Below, piece by piece: positions 1-9,764 of a stretch of DNA of 64,000 nt (positions are counted from its first letter, which is position 1; each line of letters begins with the position of its first letter). Source of the DNA: Pseudoxanthomonas wuyuanensis (GTDB lineage: Bacteria > Pseudomonadota > Gammaproteobacteria > Xanthomonadales > Xanthomonadaceae); the NCBI RefSeq assembly GCF_900215535.1, contig NZ_OCND01000005.1, positions 117,501 to 181,500 of the forward strand, written 5' to 3'. The notes under the pieces were generated by a model. It saw only the letters and a program-made list of their open reading frames with translations, was not told where the DNA came from and did not search any database. Made by a program: the position numbers and the translations under genes.

Positions 1-438
1 GAGCATGCGCGCCACCGTGTGCTGGGCGGCCAGCTTGATCATGTCGGCGGCCGACATCTGCCCGAACCACTCGGAATTGAAGCGCACCTCGGTGCGTTCC
101 CGGTCCAGCACCTTGAACACCTGGTCGGCGTAGGTCTGCGCGTTGGCCAGCACGTCCTCGCGGGTCAGCGGCTTGCGGGTGACGTTCTTGCCGGTGGGGT
201 CGCCGATCATTCCGGTGAAGTCGCCAATCAGGAAAATCACCTGATGGCCCAGGTCCTGGAACTGGCGCATCTTGTTCAGCAACACCGTATGGCCGATGTG
301 CAGATCCGGGGCGGTGGGGTCGAAACCGGCCTTAACTCGCAGCGGGCGGCCGGACTGGAGGCGGGACTCCAGTTCTTCGTGCTTCAGGATTTCGTCGGCG
401 CCACGGCCAATCAGTGCAAGGGCTTCTGCGGTGGACAA
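1..438 (-). CDS. tyrS: Tyrosyl-tRNA synthetase, N-terminal part (cut by left edge)
   Basis: Class I aminoacyl-tRNA synthetase that charges tRNA-Tyr in the cytoplasm. Only about 146 N-terminal residues lie in the window. They include the HIGH signature as [11 protein letters not shown] and the following [16 protein letters not shown] segment of the Rossmann fold, both typical of bacterial TyrS. No ATG is available between the upstream in-frame stop at 478-480 and the conserved N-terminus, so I chose the TTG at 438, giving [18 protein letters not shown]; an ATT at 447 is a less likely alternative. It is transcribed away from the M23 peptidase gene. Confidence 0.93.
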   Translation of the reverse strand, partial: MSTAEALALIGRGADEILKHEELESRLQSGRPLRVKAGFDPTAPDLHIGHTVLLNKMRQFQDLGHQVIFLIGDFTGMIGDPTGKNVTRKPLTREDVLANAQTYADQVFKVLDRERTEVRFNSEWFGQMSAADMIKLAAQHTVARML

Positions 439-550
439 GATGGGAATTCCAAGAATGGGAGCGCCGTGAAGGCGAGGTTAATAAAGTGAAGGCAAAGTTA
501 AACCAAACCGATTCGTGACGCCAGTCGAAAAAGCCAATTGGCTCAATGGT

Positions 551-579
551 TTGACGCGGACATTTCGCGTGATTATGGT
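551..579 (+). promoter_or_regulatory. Candidate sigma-70 promoter for the M23 peptidase gene
   Basis: TTGACG (551-556) and TATGGT (574-579) are separated by 17 bases in the tyrS/M23 divergent gap, about 40 bases before the M23 start. A 12-base palindrome AGCCAATTGGCT lies just upstream at about 530-541. This is a motif match only. Confidence 0.4.
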
Positions 580-621
580 ACGCCGATTGGGTTCCTGTCT
601 TGAGCCCGGGATTCGACCTTG

Positions 622-2076
622 ATGCAATCTCATGGGGGCGGCAGCGGCCGCAAGCAACATTTCCGCGAACGCCTTGGCGTTCTTCGCGATACGGTGCTGC
701 ACCGGCAAGTCCGGCAACACCTGCCCCAGGGCCGCTGGACGCGACGACACTGGATCCACGCCAGCCTGTTCACCAGCATCGGCATCATGGTCGCCACCAT
801 CGTGCCGGGCTTCTCCAACGCCATTCCGGTGCAGCAGGCGCAGTCGCACACGACGCTGACGCTGCGGCTGCCGGAACCGAAGCTGTCCAACGCCGACGGA
901 CATGCCAGCGACAACTGGCAGCTGGTGCAGGTCAGGCCCGGGCAGACGCTGGGCTCGATCTTCGAAGAACTGGGCATTCCTGCGGCAACCATGCATCGCC
1001 TGCTGGAGAACGCCGGAGTGAAATCGGCGCTGGGCCGGCTCAAGCCCGGCATGGAAATCGGCTTCGATCTACCGGCCGCGGGCGAACTGCGCACGTTGCG
1101 CTACGACCGCGATCCGATCCACCGGGTGGAAGTGGCGCTGGTCGATGGCGAGCTCAAGGAAACGGTCATCGCCCGCGAGACCACCACCCGCACCGTGGTG
1201 CTGAGCGGCAAGGTAGGCCGTTCGCTGACGCGTTCGGCGCGCAAGGCCGGGCTGACCTCGGCCAATATCAATTCGCTGACCGACGACATCTTCAAGTACG
1301 ACATCGACTTCAACTCCGATCTCAAGCCCGATGACCGTTTCAGCGTGGTGGTCGAGCAGACTTGGCGCGAAGGCGAACTGCTCAGCACCAGCCCGGTCGA
1401 AGCGGCCACCTTCACCGTCAACGGCAAGCTATACTCGGGCTTCCGCTACACCCGCCCGGGCGGCAAGCCGGAATATTTCTCCGCCGAAGGCCGGCCGCTG
1501 AAGAAGAGCTTCATCCGCATGCCTATCGCCTATGCGCGGATGAGTTCCAAGTTCGGCGCCCGCCGCCATCCGGTGCTGGGCACCATGCGCATGCACAAGG
1601 GCGTCGACTACGCCGCCCCCACCGGCACGCCGATCATGGCCGCAGGCGATGCGCGCGTGCAGTTCGCCGGCTGGCAGGGCGGCTACGGCCGTACCGTCGT
1701 GCTCGATCACGGCAAGGGCCACACCACGCTGTACGCGCACATGTCGCGGCTGGGCAACATCAAGCCCGGGCAGCGGGTCGCCCAGGGCACCGTCATCGGC
1801 TATGTCGGCACCACCGGTCTGTCGACCGGGCCGCACCTGCACTACGAGTTCCGCATCAATGGCGTGCACCGCAACCCGCTGTCGGTGACCATGCCGCCAC
1901 CGGAGCCGCTGTCCGGCGTGCAGCTGGCCGCATTCCGCACCCAGACCGCGAATGCGCTGGCGCGCATCCGCACCGTCGAAAACCTCATCTATGCCGATCT
2001 GCAGCCGGCAACGCCGGCTGCGCAAACCCAGGTGGCGGCCAAGGCCGCCCCGGCAGGCAAGGCCAAGCAGGGCTAG
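622..2076 (+). CDS. M23 family peptidoglycan DD-endopeptidase with OapA/LysM-like domain
   Basis: Predicted cell-envelope zinc endopeptidase of the MepM/YebA type that cleaves peptidoglycan cross-links. The 484-residue protein has a basic N-terminus, one membrane segment (about residues 50-70), an OapA/LysM-like domain ([16 protein letters not shown]), and a C-terminal M23 domain. The zinc ligands are visible in [15 protein letters not shown], and the second metal/catalytic motif is [17 protein letters not shown] start at ATG 622; a TTG sits one codon earlier. The gene precedes anmK, so cell-wall cleavage and muropeptide recycling genes are neighbours. Confidence 0.9.
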   Translation: MQSHGGGSGRKQHFRERLGVLRDTVLHRQVRQHLPQGRWTRRHWIHASLFTSIGIMVATIVPGFSNAIPVQQAQSHTTLTLRLPEPKLSNADGHASDNWQLVQVRPGQTLGSIFEELGIPAATMHRLLENAGVKSALGRLKPGMEIGFDLPAAGELRTLRYDRDPIHRVEVALVDGELKETVIARETTTRTVVLSGKVGRSLTRSARKAGLTSANINSLTDDIFKYDIDFNSDLKPDDRFSVVVEQTWREGELLSTSPVEAATFTVNGKLYSGFRYTRPGGKPEYFSAEGRPLKKSFIRMPIAYARMSSKFGARRHPVLGTMRMHKGVDYAAPTGTPIMAAGDARVQFAGWQGGYGRTVVLDHGKGHTTLYAHMSRLGNIKPGQRVAQGTVIGYVGTTGLSTGPHLHYEFRINGVHRNPLSVTMPPPEPLSGVQLAAFRTQTANALARIRTVENLIYADLQPATPAAQTQVAAKAAPAGKAKQG

Positions 2077-2155
2077 GCCCCCGCACCCTGCGCCGGTGCT
2101 TGCCAGGCATCGGCGCAATGGCGTTCACTGCGCTGTCGTCCTTCGGAACCTGCGG

Positions 2156-3295
2156 ATGTCCCCTGCTGCTGCCGCGCCTGAGCCGGCGCTCTACCTTGGC
2201 CTGATTTCCGGCACCAGCGCCGACGGCATCGATGCGGCGCTGGTGCGTTTCGCCGATGGAGGCGCCGCGCCGGCATGCGAACTGCTCCTCGCGCACACCT
2301 TCCCGTGGCAGGCGGATTTGCGCGCCGCCTTGATCGCGCTCGGCCAGGGCGGCGATGCGCCATCGCTGGATGAACTGGGCCGGCTGGATGCGCAAACCGG
2401 TCATGCGTTCGCGGATGCGGCACTGCAGCTGCTGGCCAAGGCGCAACTGCCGCGCAGCACGGTACGCGCGATCGGCTCGCACGGGCAGACCATCCGCCAC
2501 CGCCCACACGCGGTGCCGCCGTTCACCTGGCAACTGGGCGACGGCAACGTCATCGCAGAACGTACCGGCATCGACACGGTGGCCGATTTCCGTCGCCGCG
2601 ACGTAGCCGCCGGCGGCCATGGCGCACCGTTGATGCCGGCTTTTCATGCGGCGTTGCTGCACTCGCCGCTGGAAGACCGCGCGGTGCTCAATCTGGGCGG
2701 CATCGGCAACTTCACCCTGTTGCCGCGCGAGGGCGCCGTGCGCGGTTTCGATACCGGCCCGGCCAATGCCTTGCTCGATGCCTGGTGCGAGCGCCATACC
2801 GGCAAGGCGTTCGACGCCGCCGGCGCCTTTGCCGCCAGCGGGAACATCGACACCGCATTGCTGGCGCGATTGCTGGACGATGCCTGGTTCGCACTGCCGC
2901 CGCCCAAAAGCACTGGCCGCGAACAGTTTCATCTGGCCTGGCTGGAAACCTGCCTGCAGGGCAGCCCGCTGGCCGCCGAGGACGTGCAGGCGACGTTGCT
3001 GGAACTGACCGTGGTCACCGTCACCGAGGCGTTGATGGCGACCCAGCCCGGGACCCGACGTGTGCTGGTCTGCGGCGGCGGCGTGCACAACCGTGCGCTG
3101 ATGGCGCGGCTGGACGACTGCCTGCCGGGCGTGGTGGTGGAGTCCACCGCCGCGCACGGCCTGGATCCGGACTACGTGGAAGCCATGGGCTTTGCCTGGC
3201 TGGCGCGCGAAACCCTGGCCGGGCGGCCCGGCAACCTGGCATCGGTGACCGGCGCCAAAGGGCCGCGCGTGCTGGGAGCGGTCTATCCCGGGTGA
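2156..3295 (+). CDS. anmK: Anhydro-N-acetylmuramic acid kinase
   Basis: Cytoplasmic kinase that opens and phosphorylates 1,6-anhydro-MurNAc to MurNAc-6-phosphate during peptidoglycan recycling. The 379-residue product is close to the usual AnmK length of about 370. It carries family motifs in order: [62 protein letters not shown] and VCGGGVHN. The ATG at 2156 gives [19 protein letters not shown], placing the glycine-rich kinase motif at the expected distance from the start; the frame is open further upstream but without family similarity. It lies 79 bases after the M23 gene on the same strand. Confidence 0.95.
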   Translation: MSPAAAAPEPALYLGLISGTSADGIDAALVRFADGGAAPACELLLAHTFPWQADLRAALIALGQGGDAPSLDELGRLDAQTGHAFADAALQLLAKAQLPRSTVRAIGSHGQTIRHRPHAVPPFTWQLGDGNVIAERTGIDTVADFRRRDVAAGGHGAPLMPAFHAALLHSPLEDRAVLNLGGIGNFTLLPREGAVRGFDTGPANALLDAWCERHTGKAFDAAGAFAASGNIDTALLARLLDDAWFALPPPKSTGREQFHLAWLETCLQGSPLAAEDVQATLLELTVVTVTEALMATQPGTRRVLVCGGGVHNRALMARLDDCLPGVVVESTAAHGLDPDYVEAMGFAWLARETLAGRPGNLASVTGAKGPRVLGAVYPG

Positions 3296-3336
3296 ACCGG
3301 TCGGGGACACGGCCATCCGCGGCAGCGTGTTGCCGG

Positions 3337-3564
3337 TTAGAAGCCCTTGCCGGCGGGAACCTGTTTCAGCGCGTTGATCGCCTCGGACAACACGTCGACC
3401 TCGTTATTGTCGAAACCGCCGCTCACCTCGGCCTCGCAGGCAAACAATCCCTGCTCGAGCAGGTTGAGGATGGTGTCGTGGATGAGCCAGCCGCGCGCCG
3501 CGGCGACCCGGCGGATACGATCGGCCAGCACCGGATCGATGTCCTTCAGAACGATGTCGGTCAT
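3337..3564 (-). CDS. Small ribbon-helix-helix-like protein
   Basis: A 75-residue protein whose N-terminus (MTDIVLKDIDPVLADRIRRV) resembles the beta-strand/helix start of FitA-type or Arc-like ribbon-helix-helix DNA-binding proteins. A second helix follows (GWLIHDTILNLLEQG), and the C-terminus is acidic. No toxin gene is adjacent, so antitoxin function is not supported; a stand-alone regulator is as likely. It sits between anmK and ampG, tail-to-tail with anmK. Confidence 0.7.
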   Translation of the reverse strand: MTDIVLKDIDPVLADRIRRVAAARGWLIHDTILNLLEQGLFACEAEVSGGFDNNEVDVLSEAINALKQVPAGKGF

Positions 3565-3662
3565 GGGCTCCCCTTGCGGTCCGATGGGCGCCGCGGCGCC
3601 CTACGCCCACTAGATACGCGCCCGTCGATGATTCGGCAAGCCGCCGCACATGCTCCTCGCGC

Positions 3663-5054
3663 TCACGTCACGGCAGTGACGCGCATCCGCTTGCGGTCGT
3701 GCCAGATCAGTAGCAGGCAGAGCAGCAGCACTGGCACGCCCAGCAGCGCAGTGGCGGTGAAGAACAGGCTGTAGCCTTCCAACAGCGTGCGTCCCTGTGC
3801 GAGGTACTCCACACTGACGCCGGACAACCCTTTCAACACCTTGCCCAGCAGCGCATAGAACGAACTGAGCAGGGCATACTGAGTAGCGGTATAACCGATA
3901 CTGGTCAGGCTGGACATATAGCCAATCAGCGCCACGCCGGCGAAACCGCTGCAGAAATTGTCGATTACCATCGTGGCAGCGAACACTCCCGCATCGGCAC
4001 CATGCAGCGCCAGATAGGCGAACGCCAAGTTCGAGCCTGGCCCCAGAACCGCGCCTGCCAGCAAGGTAGGAATAAAGCCGAAGCGCACCGCACACAGGCC
4101 CGCGGCAGCGATCCCCGCGATGGTGGCCACCAGACCGACCGAGCCCCGCACTGCACCAACGGTCTCCTTGGCGATGCCCAGATCCGCATAGAACGGATTG
4201 GCCATCGGCCCAAGCACAAAATCCGGTAGGCGGTACAGGCTAATCGCCAGCAGCATCAGCAGCGCCCATTGGCCGTGCTCTCGGAAGAACGCCACAAACG
4301 GCCCAATCAATGCGTCGAATAGTCCGCGCGGTGTAAATAGCTTCGGATCTGTCGCCGCCGCTAGCTGGGTAGCCTTGGGCTCGCGCGCCATGAACGTGGC
4401 CAGCACGCCCACCGCCATCAGCGCGCCCATCAGATGATAGGACATCACCCAGCCAATGCCGGCGGCGAAGATCAAGATCAACGAATCGGTGACCAACAAC
4501 GCACCGCGGTAACCCAACGCGGCAGTGGAAGTCAGCAGACCCTGCTGCTCGTTATTATCGGCGATCTCGATGCGCCAAGCATCGATCACGATGTCCTGCG
4601 TCGCCGAGGCGAAGGCCACCACCAGCGCCAGCGCGCCGAACACCAGCAACTGGTCCAGGGTGAAGCCGACCAGCAGCAGTTGACCCTCTCGCGGCTCCAC
4701 AAGCGCCATGCCGACCAGCGCCGTCCCCGCAACCAGTTGCGACCACAGCATCCACCCACGTCGGCGTCCCAGCCAACGACCGACCAGCGGCGCGTCCAGC
4801 TTGTCCACTAGCGGTGCCCACAGGAACTTCAGCGAATAGGCCAGCCCCACCCACGACAAGAAGCCGATCATGGACAACTCGATGCCGTTCTCGCGCATCC
4901 AGAAGCCCAGCGTATTGCCCACCAGATAGATCGGTACACCAGAGCTGAAGCCCAGCAACAGCATCACCAGCACCTTGGGCTGGCGCAAGTTCAGCAGCAC
5001 CTCCTGCCAAGGCTTGCGACGGCGGGCCGGCGTCGCATCAGCGGGCTGGTTCAT
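3663..5054 (-). CDS. ampG: AmpG-family muropeptide permease (MFS)
   Basis: Inner-membrane major-facilitator permease expected to import GlcNAc-anhydroMurNAc peptides for recycling. The 463-residue protein has about 12-14 hydrophobic segments and the AmpG-type opening LLGFSSGVPIYLVGNTLGFW, followed by LSWVGLAYSLKFLWAPLVD and SATQDIVIDAWRIE. Its ATG shares one base with the xthA stop (TGATG at 5052-5056), so the two genes are probably co-transcribed and coupled. With anmK nearby it fits a peptidoglycan-recycling neighbourhood. AmpG relatives with other substrates exist, so the exact substrate is inferred. Confidence 0.88.
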   Translation of the reverse strand: MNQPADATPARRRKPWQEVLLNLRQPKVLVMLLLGFSSGVPIYLVGNTLGFWMRENGIELSMIGFLSWVGLAYSLKFLWAPLVDKLDAPLVGRWLGRRRGWMLWSQLVAGTALVGMALVEPREGQLLLVGFTLDQLLVFGALALVVAFASATQDIVIDAWRIEIADNNEQQGLLTSTAALGYRGALLVTDSLILIFAAGIGWVMSYHLMGALMAVGVLATFMAREPKATQLAAATDPKLFTPRGLFDALIGPFVAFFREHGQWALLMLLAISLYRLPDFVLGPMANPFYADLGIAKETVGAVRGSVGLVATIAGIAAAGLCAVRFGFIPTLLAGAVLGPGSNLAFAYLALHGADAGVFAATMVIDNFCSGFAGVALIGYMSSLTSIGYTATQYALLSSFYALLGKVLKGLSGVSVEYLAQGRTLLEGYSLFFTATALLGVPVLLLCLLLIWHDRKRMRVTAVT

Positions 5055-5824
5055 CAAGCGTAGTCCACCGTGAACGGCGCATGGTCGGAAAACCACTCGT
5101 CGCGGTAAATCGAGCAAGCCCGCAGCCGATCCCGCAACGAAGGCGTGACGATCTGGTAGTCGATGCGCCAACCGACGTTGTTGGCGCGGGCGGCGCCGCG
5201 GTTGCTCCACCAGGTGTAATCCTGGCCCTCGGGATTCAGGGTGCGGTAGGCATCGACCCAGCAACTGTCGTCGGCGCACAACCCGTTGAGCCAGTCGCGC
5301 TCGGCCGGCAGGCAGCCGGAGTTCTTCTGGTTGGAGGTCCAGTTCCTGATGTCCAGCCGGCTGCGCACGATGTTCCAGTCGCCGCACAGCACATAGTCGC
5401 GGCCGCTGCGCAGCCATTGCTCCAGGATGGGCGCCAGCCAGTCCATCACCTTGAACTTGTAGTCCTGGCGGACTTCGCCGGAAGAACCGGACGGGATATA
5501 GAACGAAACCACGCTGAGATTGCCGTAACGCGCTTCGATATAGCGGCCTTCCTCGTCGAATTCGGGCCAGCCCAATGCCGTGCGGACCTCGTCCGGCTCG
5601 CGTTTGCTGTAGATGGCCACGCCGCTGTAGCCCTTCTTGGTGCTGGCGTCGCGGAACCAGGCCTTGTAGCCGGCCGGCAGGAATTCGGGGCCGGCCAGCT
5701 GGTGTTCCTGCGCCTTGGTTTCCTGTACGCACAGCACATCGGCCTGTTGCTGCGCGAACCACTCGAAAAACCCTTTGTTGGCCGCCGAACGCAGGCCATT
5801 GGCGTTGAAACTGATGATTCGCAT
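5054..5824 (-). CDS. xthA: Exodeoxyribonuclease III / AP endonuclease
   Basis: Base-excision-repair nuclease (AP endonuclease and 3'-5' exonuclease) of the EEP superfamily. The 256-residue protein begins MRIISFNANGLRSAANKGFF and shows the metal-binding Glu in VQETKA, the YIPSG motif, GDWNI, and the C-terminal catalytic SDHAPFTV. Length matches the family. It is divergent from pyrE (129-base gap) and overlaps the downstream ampG by one base. Confidence 0.95.
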   Translation of the reverse strand: MRIISFNANGLRSAANKGFFEWFAQQQADVLCVQETKAQEHQLAGPEFLPAGYKAWFRDASTKKGYSGVAIYSKREPDEVRTALGWPEFDEEGRYIEARYGNLSVVSFYIPSGSSGEVRQDYKFKVMDWLAPILEQWLRSGRDYVLCGDWNIVRSRLDIRNWTSNQKNSGCLPAERDWLNGLCADDSCWVDAYRTLNPEGQDYTWWSNRGAARANNVGWRIDYQIVTPSLRDRLRACSIYRDEWFSDHAPFTVDYA

Positions 5825-5953
5825 GAAATAGGTATGGGTAAGCCGGGATGCCGGCAAGCGTAACTGATCCGCTCCGGCGCTGTGACCGGCGTGCATGCGC
5901 TGCCGCGGCGCAGAAAGGTATCCTGTTGCGGTACCCGCCCTGGTCCCCACCCC

Positions 5954-6631
5954 ATGAGCAACCATCGCGTCCGTTTCCTGCAACTGGCCTTGCACGCGCA
6001 AGCGTTGCGCTTCGGCGAATTCATCCTCAAGTCCGGCCGGCTCAGCCCGTACTTCTTCAACGCCGGCCGCTTCGACAGCGGCGCCAAGCTGGCCGAACTG
6101 GCCGCCTGCTACGCCGACGCGGTGGAAGCTTCGGGCATCGAATTCGACCTGCTGTTCGGCCCGGCCTACAAGGGCATCCCGCTGGCGACCGCGCTGGGCT
6201 GCGAACTGGCGCGCCGCGGCCGCGACGTGCCGCTGGCCTTCAATCGCAAGGAAGCCAAGGATCATGGCGAAGGCGGCTTGCTGATTGGCGCATCGCTGGA
6301 AGACCGGCGGGTGCTGATCGTCGATGACGTGATTACGGCCGGTACCGCCATCCGCGAGGCGCTGGGGCTGATCCGCGCCGGCGGCGGCATTCCGGCCGGC
6401 ATCGTGGTGGCGCTGGACCGGCAGGAGGTCCTGGCCGAACCGTCTTCCGAGCAGCCCGGTTCGCGCCTTTCCGCGGCGCAATCGGTCGCCGCGGAAACCG
6501 GCGTACCGGTGGTGGCCGTGGCCAATCTGCACGACCTGCTTGATTTTGCGGGCGAAAGCGCCGACCTTGTGCATCACCGTGACGAGCTGCTCGCCTACCG
6601 CGCGCGTTTCGGCAGCGGGCCATCGGATTGA
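5954..6631 (+). CDS. pyrE: Orotate phosphoribosyltransferase
   Basis: De novo pyrimidine enzyme that joins orotate and PRPP to give OMP. The 225-residue protein has the type I PRTase PRPP-binding loop VLIVDDVITAGTAIREAL, the FGPAYKGIPLA loop and FNRKEAKDHGEGG, all diagnostic for PyrE. ATG 5954 gives MSNHRVRFLQLAL; the frame is open upstream, but this start fits family length. A TATCCT box lies about 30 bases before it. The DUF4124 gene follows 18 bases downstream. Confidence 0.95.
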   Translation: MSNHRVRFLQLALHAQALRFGEFILKSGRLSPYFFNAGRFDSGAKLAELAACYADAVEASGIEFDLLFGPAYKGIPLATALGCELARRGRDVPLAFNRKEAKDHGEGGLLIGASLEDRRVLIVDDVITAGTAIREALGLIRAGGGIPAGIVVALDRQEVLAEPSSEQPGSRLSAAQSVAAETGVPVVAVANLHDLLDFAGESADLVHHRDELLAYRARFGSGPSD

Positions 6632-6649
6632 TTGCAGCAGGGGGCTGCG

Positions 6650-7327
6650 ATGATGCGTAAACAGACACCATGGCTGGCGTTGGCGCTGCTGACGCTGGCG
6701 CCTGCGGCGCTGGCTCAGAAAACCAAGGTCGACGCACCGCCAAAGAAGCTCTATTGCTGGAACGAGAACGGCCAGCGCGTCTGCAGCGATGCGCTGCCGC
6801 CGGAAGCGGTCAACTATGCGCGCGAAGAGATCAGCGCCAAGAGCGGCCTGCGCACCGGCGAAGTCAACCGCACGCTGACCGCCGAAGAGCGCGCCCAGGC
6901 GGCCGCCGAAGCGGCGCAGCGCGCGCTGGACAAGGCGGCCGAGGACACCCGCCGGCGTACCGACCAGGCGATGCTGATGTCCTACCGGACCGAGGACGAC
7001 CTGCGCCGGGTCTTCAACGAACGCACCGCAATCGTCGACAACAACGTGCAGACGGCGCGCTACAACGTGGCCAGCCTGCGCGAGGGCCTGATCAGCCTGT
7101 TGCAGACCGCCGGCGATCGGGAACTGTCCGAACGTCCGGTTTCGGCGGAAATGACCCAGAACATCCGCCTGCGGCATGCCGAGCTGGTACGCCAGCGGCA
7201 GTTGCAGGCCAGCTTCGAATCCCAGCGCGGCGAACTGGATATCGAGATCGAAGACATCCTGCAGCGTTACCGCACGATGAAGGGCTCGCTGCCGGCGGAT
7301 TCGGCGCCGGCCGCCACAACGCCGTAA
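6650..7327 (+). CDS. DUF4124-type exported coiled-coil protein
   Basis: A 225-residue exported protein of unknown function. It has a signal peptide (MMRKQTPWLALALLTLAPAA, cleavage near ALAQ), then a short DUF4124-like segment with two cysteines (YCWNENGQRVCSD) that could form a disulfide. A long charged helical or coiled-coil region follows, with RTEDDLRRVFNERTAIVDNN in its middle. The start was chosen for the purine-rich run GCAGGGGG just upstream. It is probably co-transcribed with pyrE, although nothing links its role to pyrimidines. Confidence 0.75.
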   Translation: MMRKQTPWLALALLTLAPAALAQKTKVDAPPKKLYCWNENGQRVCSDALPPEAVNYAREEISAKSGLRTGEVNRTLTAEERAQAAAEAAQRALDKAAEDTRRRTDQAMLMSYRTEDDLRRVFNERTAIVDNNVQTARYNVASLREGLISLLQTAGDRELSERPVSAEMTQNIRLRHAELVRQRQLQASFESQRGELDIEIEDILQRYRTMKGSLPADSAPAATTP

Positions 7328-7360
7328 CCGGGCCAATCGCCGGCATCCGCCCGGCGGCGA

Positions 7361-7383
7361 CCCTGCCGGCGCCACCGGCAGGG
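7361..7383. terminator. Hairpin between convergent genes
   Basis: Perfect 9-base stem CCCTGCCGG/CCGGCAGGG around a five-base loop, in the 81-base gap between the DUF4124 gene and algC, which point at each other. There is no T-run on either side, so it could be a Rho-assisted 3' end or an mRNA-stabilising hairpin. Confidence 0.4.
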
Positions 7384-7408
7384 ATGGGGACGGTCGGGAC
7401 CGGCCTGA

Positions 7409-9745
7409 TTAGAAGGTCACCGCCAGGCCCGGCTCCAGCGCCAGCAACTGGCTGCGGAAGGTTTCCTTGACCCGCGCCAGCGCCGCTTCGTTGTCGGCTT
7501 CGAAGCGCAGCACCAGGATCGGGGTGGTGTTGGAGGCACGCAGCAGGCCCCAGCCATCATCCCAATCCGCGCGCAGGCCGTCGATGTTGGAGATGCGCGC
7601 GCCTTCGAACTGCGCGCTCTGGACGAAACGTTCGACCAGCGCATGCGGCGTGCCGTTTTCCACCGGCACCTTGATCTCGGGCGTGGCAATCCCGTCCGGC
7701 AGCGTCGCCAGCACCTCCGAAGGCGTTTCCGGGCGCGCGGCCAGGATTTCCAGCAGCCGCGCGGCCGAGTACAGGCCGTCGTCGAAACCGTACCAGCGCT
7801 CCTGGAAGAAGAAATGGCCGCTCATCTCGCCAGCCAGCTCGGCGCCGGTTTCGCGCATCTTGGCCTTGATCAGCGAGTGGCCGGTCTTCCACATCATCGG
7901 CGTGCCGCCATGGCGCAGCACCCAGCCCTGCAGTTTGCCGGTGCATTTGACGTCGAAGATGATCAGCGCGCCGGGATTGCGTTCCAGCACGTCGGCGGCG
8001 AACAGCATCAGCAGGCGGTCGGGGAAGATGATCTCACCTTCGCGGGTGACCACGCCCAGGCGGTCGGCGTCGCCGTCGAAGGCCAGGCCGATGTCGGCAT
8101 CGAAGCGCTTGACCGTCTGGATCAGGTCCTCGAGGTTATGCGGTTCGCTTGGATCGGGATGGTGGTTGGGGAAGGTGCCGTCGACGTCGCAGTACAGCGG
8201 GATCACCTCGGCGCCGATGGCCTCAAGCAGTTGCGGGGCGATGTCGCCGGCGACGCCGTTGCCGGCATCCACCACCACTTTCAGCGGCCGGTCCAGCTGC
8301 ACATCGTCGGCGATGCGCTGGATGTAGTCGGCGGCGACATCGCGCTGCTGCAGATCGCCGCGCGCGTTGGCCGTATGCAGGCGATTGTCGCGGATGCGCT
8401 CGTACAGGTCGGTGATGGCATCGCCGGACAGGGTCTGCCCGCCGACCACGATCTTGAAGCCGTTGTAGTCCGGCGGGTTGTGGCTGCCGGTCACCGCCAC
8501 GCTGCTGCCGGTGCGCAGATGGTAGGCGGCAAAGTAGGCCACCGGCGTCGGCGCCATGCCGATATCGATGACGTTGCGGCCGGCTTTGCGCAGGCCTTCG
8601 ATCAGCCCGCCTATCAGGTCCGGTCCGGACAGGCGTCCATCGCGCCCGACCACGATGTCGGTCAGATCTTCTTCATGCATCACGCTGCCGATGGCCTGGC
8701 CGATCGACTCGGCCACATCGACATCGAGCGACTGCCCGATGATGCCGCGGATGTCATAGGCACGGAAAATGCCCGGATCGACTTGCACCTGCTTTCTCTC
8801 TGCCGGCACGCCCTGCTCCTCTGTGGCTTCGTTGGATTTGTTCGCGCTGCGTCCGGGCACGGCAGGCAGCGGCTCGCGCTGCAACGCCTGGCCCAGCGTC
8901 GGCTCGTCGGCGTCCCCTTGCGCCTGCGTTGCCGCCCTCAATCGCGGCAAGCCAAGTCCGCCGCGCGCCATCAGCAGCGCCAGCACCGCCAGCGCCGCCA
9001 GCAGGCCGGCGCCAATCAGACTGGGCAGTGCGCCCAGACCCAACGGTCCGGTGCCGCCGCCGGGCACCGCCGCGGCCACCCGCAAGCCGGTGCGGCCGAC
9101 CGCATGCGCCAGCACCTCGGCGCCGTCGGCCAGCGCCTTGCTGCCCCGTTCGCGGACGTTGTAGCTGCCCTGGCGCAGCGCCAGGTAGCCGCTTCCAGGC
9201 AGCGAGACCTCATCGAAACCGCGGGTGAGATTGGCCAACGGCAAACGCACGTACACCACGCCCTGCGGCACCGCTGCCGCCAGGCCCAGACGGGGTTGGC
9301 CGTCGTCCTCGACCACGCGGGCGACCGCGCCTTCCTCATGCATGCCCGCTTCCAGCAGCGCCAGCTTGCTGAAACCAAACGCTGCCGGATCCGCATAAGC
9401 CGCATCCAGCGTGGACGGGTAGATGTCGATACGCTCCGGTCCGCTCCAGCCCTGCTGCAACGCCACCGCCGCGGCCGAAGTATCGCCGGCGGCCAGCGCC
9501 GCCTGCACCGGCTCGGAGGCCAGCCGCTCGGACAGCTGCCGGGTTTGCGCGGCAAAGGCCGCTTCGACCGACGTCACCGCCTGGTCGCGCGCGCGCTCGA
9601 CGCCGTCGGTCAGGGCGGCATCGCGCCATTGCTGCACACCGCTCCAGCCCAGCCACCCGGCCAGCAGCGCCAGCAGCACCGCAAGCAAAGGCAATGCACG
9701 GCGCAGATCCCCGAGCGGCAGTTGCAGTCTGTTCGATTTGTTCAT
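7409..9745 (-). CDS. algC: Phosphomannomutase/phosphoglucomutase, long membrane-anchored form
   Basis: Bifunctional hexose-phosphate mutase that supplies mannose-1-P and glucose-1-P for LPS and exopolysaccharide. The 778-residue protein has an N-terminal membrane segment (about residues 17-37), a periplasmic-type region, a second membrane segment (about 245-265), and then a full phosphohexomutase. Active-site motifs are the phosphoserine loop VTGSHNPPDYNGFK, metal loop FDGDADRLG, sugar-binding GEMSGHFFF and phosphate-binding RASNTTP. The N-terminal extension resembles that of long AlgC proteins in Pseudomonas. ATG 9745 was chosen before the first membrane segment. It follows dut and coaBC on the same strand, an order shared with pseudomonads. 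Confidence 0.92.
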   Translation of the reverse strand: MNKSNRLQLPLGDLRRALPLLAVLLALLAGWLGWSGVQQWRDAALTDGVERARDQAVTSVEAAFAAQTRQLSERLASEPVQAALAAGDTSAAAVALQQGWSGPERIDIYPSTLDAAYADPAAFGFSKLALLEAGMHEEGAVARVVEDDGQPRLGLAAAVPQGVVYVRLPLANLTRGFDEVSLPGSGYLALRQGSYNVRERGSKALADGAEVLAHAVGRTGLRVAAAVPGGGTGPLGLGALPSLIGAGLLAALAVLALLMARGGLGLPRLRAATQAQGDADEPTLGQALQREPLPAVPGRSANKSNEATEEQGVPAERKQVQVDPGIFRAYDIRGIIGQSLDVDVAESIGQAIGSVMHEEDLTDIVVGRDGRLSGPDLIGGLIEGLRKAGRNVIDIGMAPTPVAYFAAYHLRTGSSVAVTGSHNPPDYNGFKIVVGGQTLSGDAITDLYERIRDNRLHTANARGDLQQRDVAADYIQRIADDVQLDRPLKVVVDAGNGVAGDIAPQLLEAIGAEVIPLYCDVDGTFPNHHPDPSEPHNLEDLIQTVKRFDADIGLAFDGDADRLGVVTREGEIIFPDRLLMLFAADVLERNPGALIIFDVKCTGKLQGWVLRHGGTPMMWKTGHSLIKAKMRETGAELAGEMSGHFFFQERWYGFDDGLYSAARLLEILAARPETPSEVLATLPDGIATPEIKVPVENGTPHALVERFVQSAQFEGARISNIDGLRADWDDGWGLLRASNTTPILVLRFEADNEAALARVKETFRSQLLALEPGLAVTF

Positions 9746-9764
9746 GGTTGTCCGTATCCCCCTG

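Noticed and set aside
3337..3564. Antitoxin of a toxin-antitoxin pair
   Set aside because: No toxin-like gene overlaps or adjoins; the neighbours are anmK and ampG.
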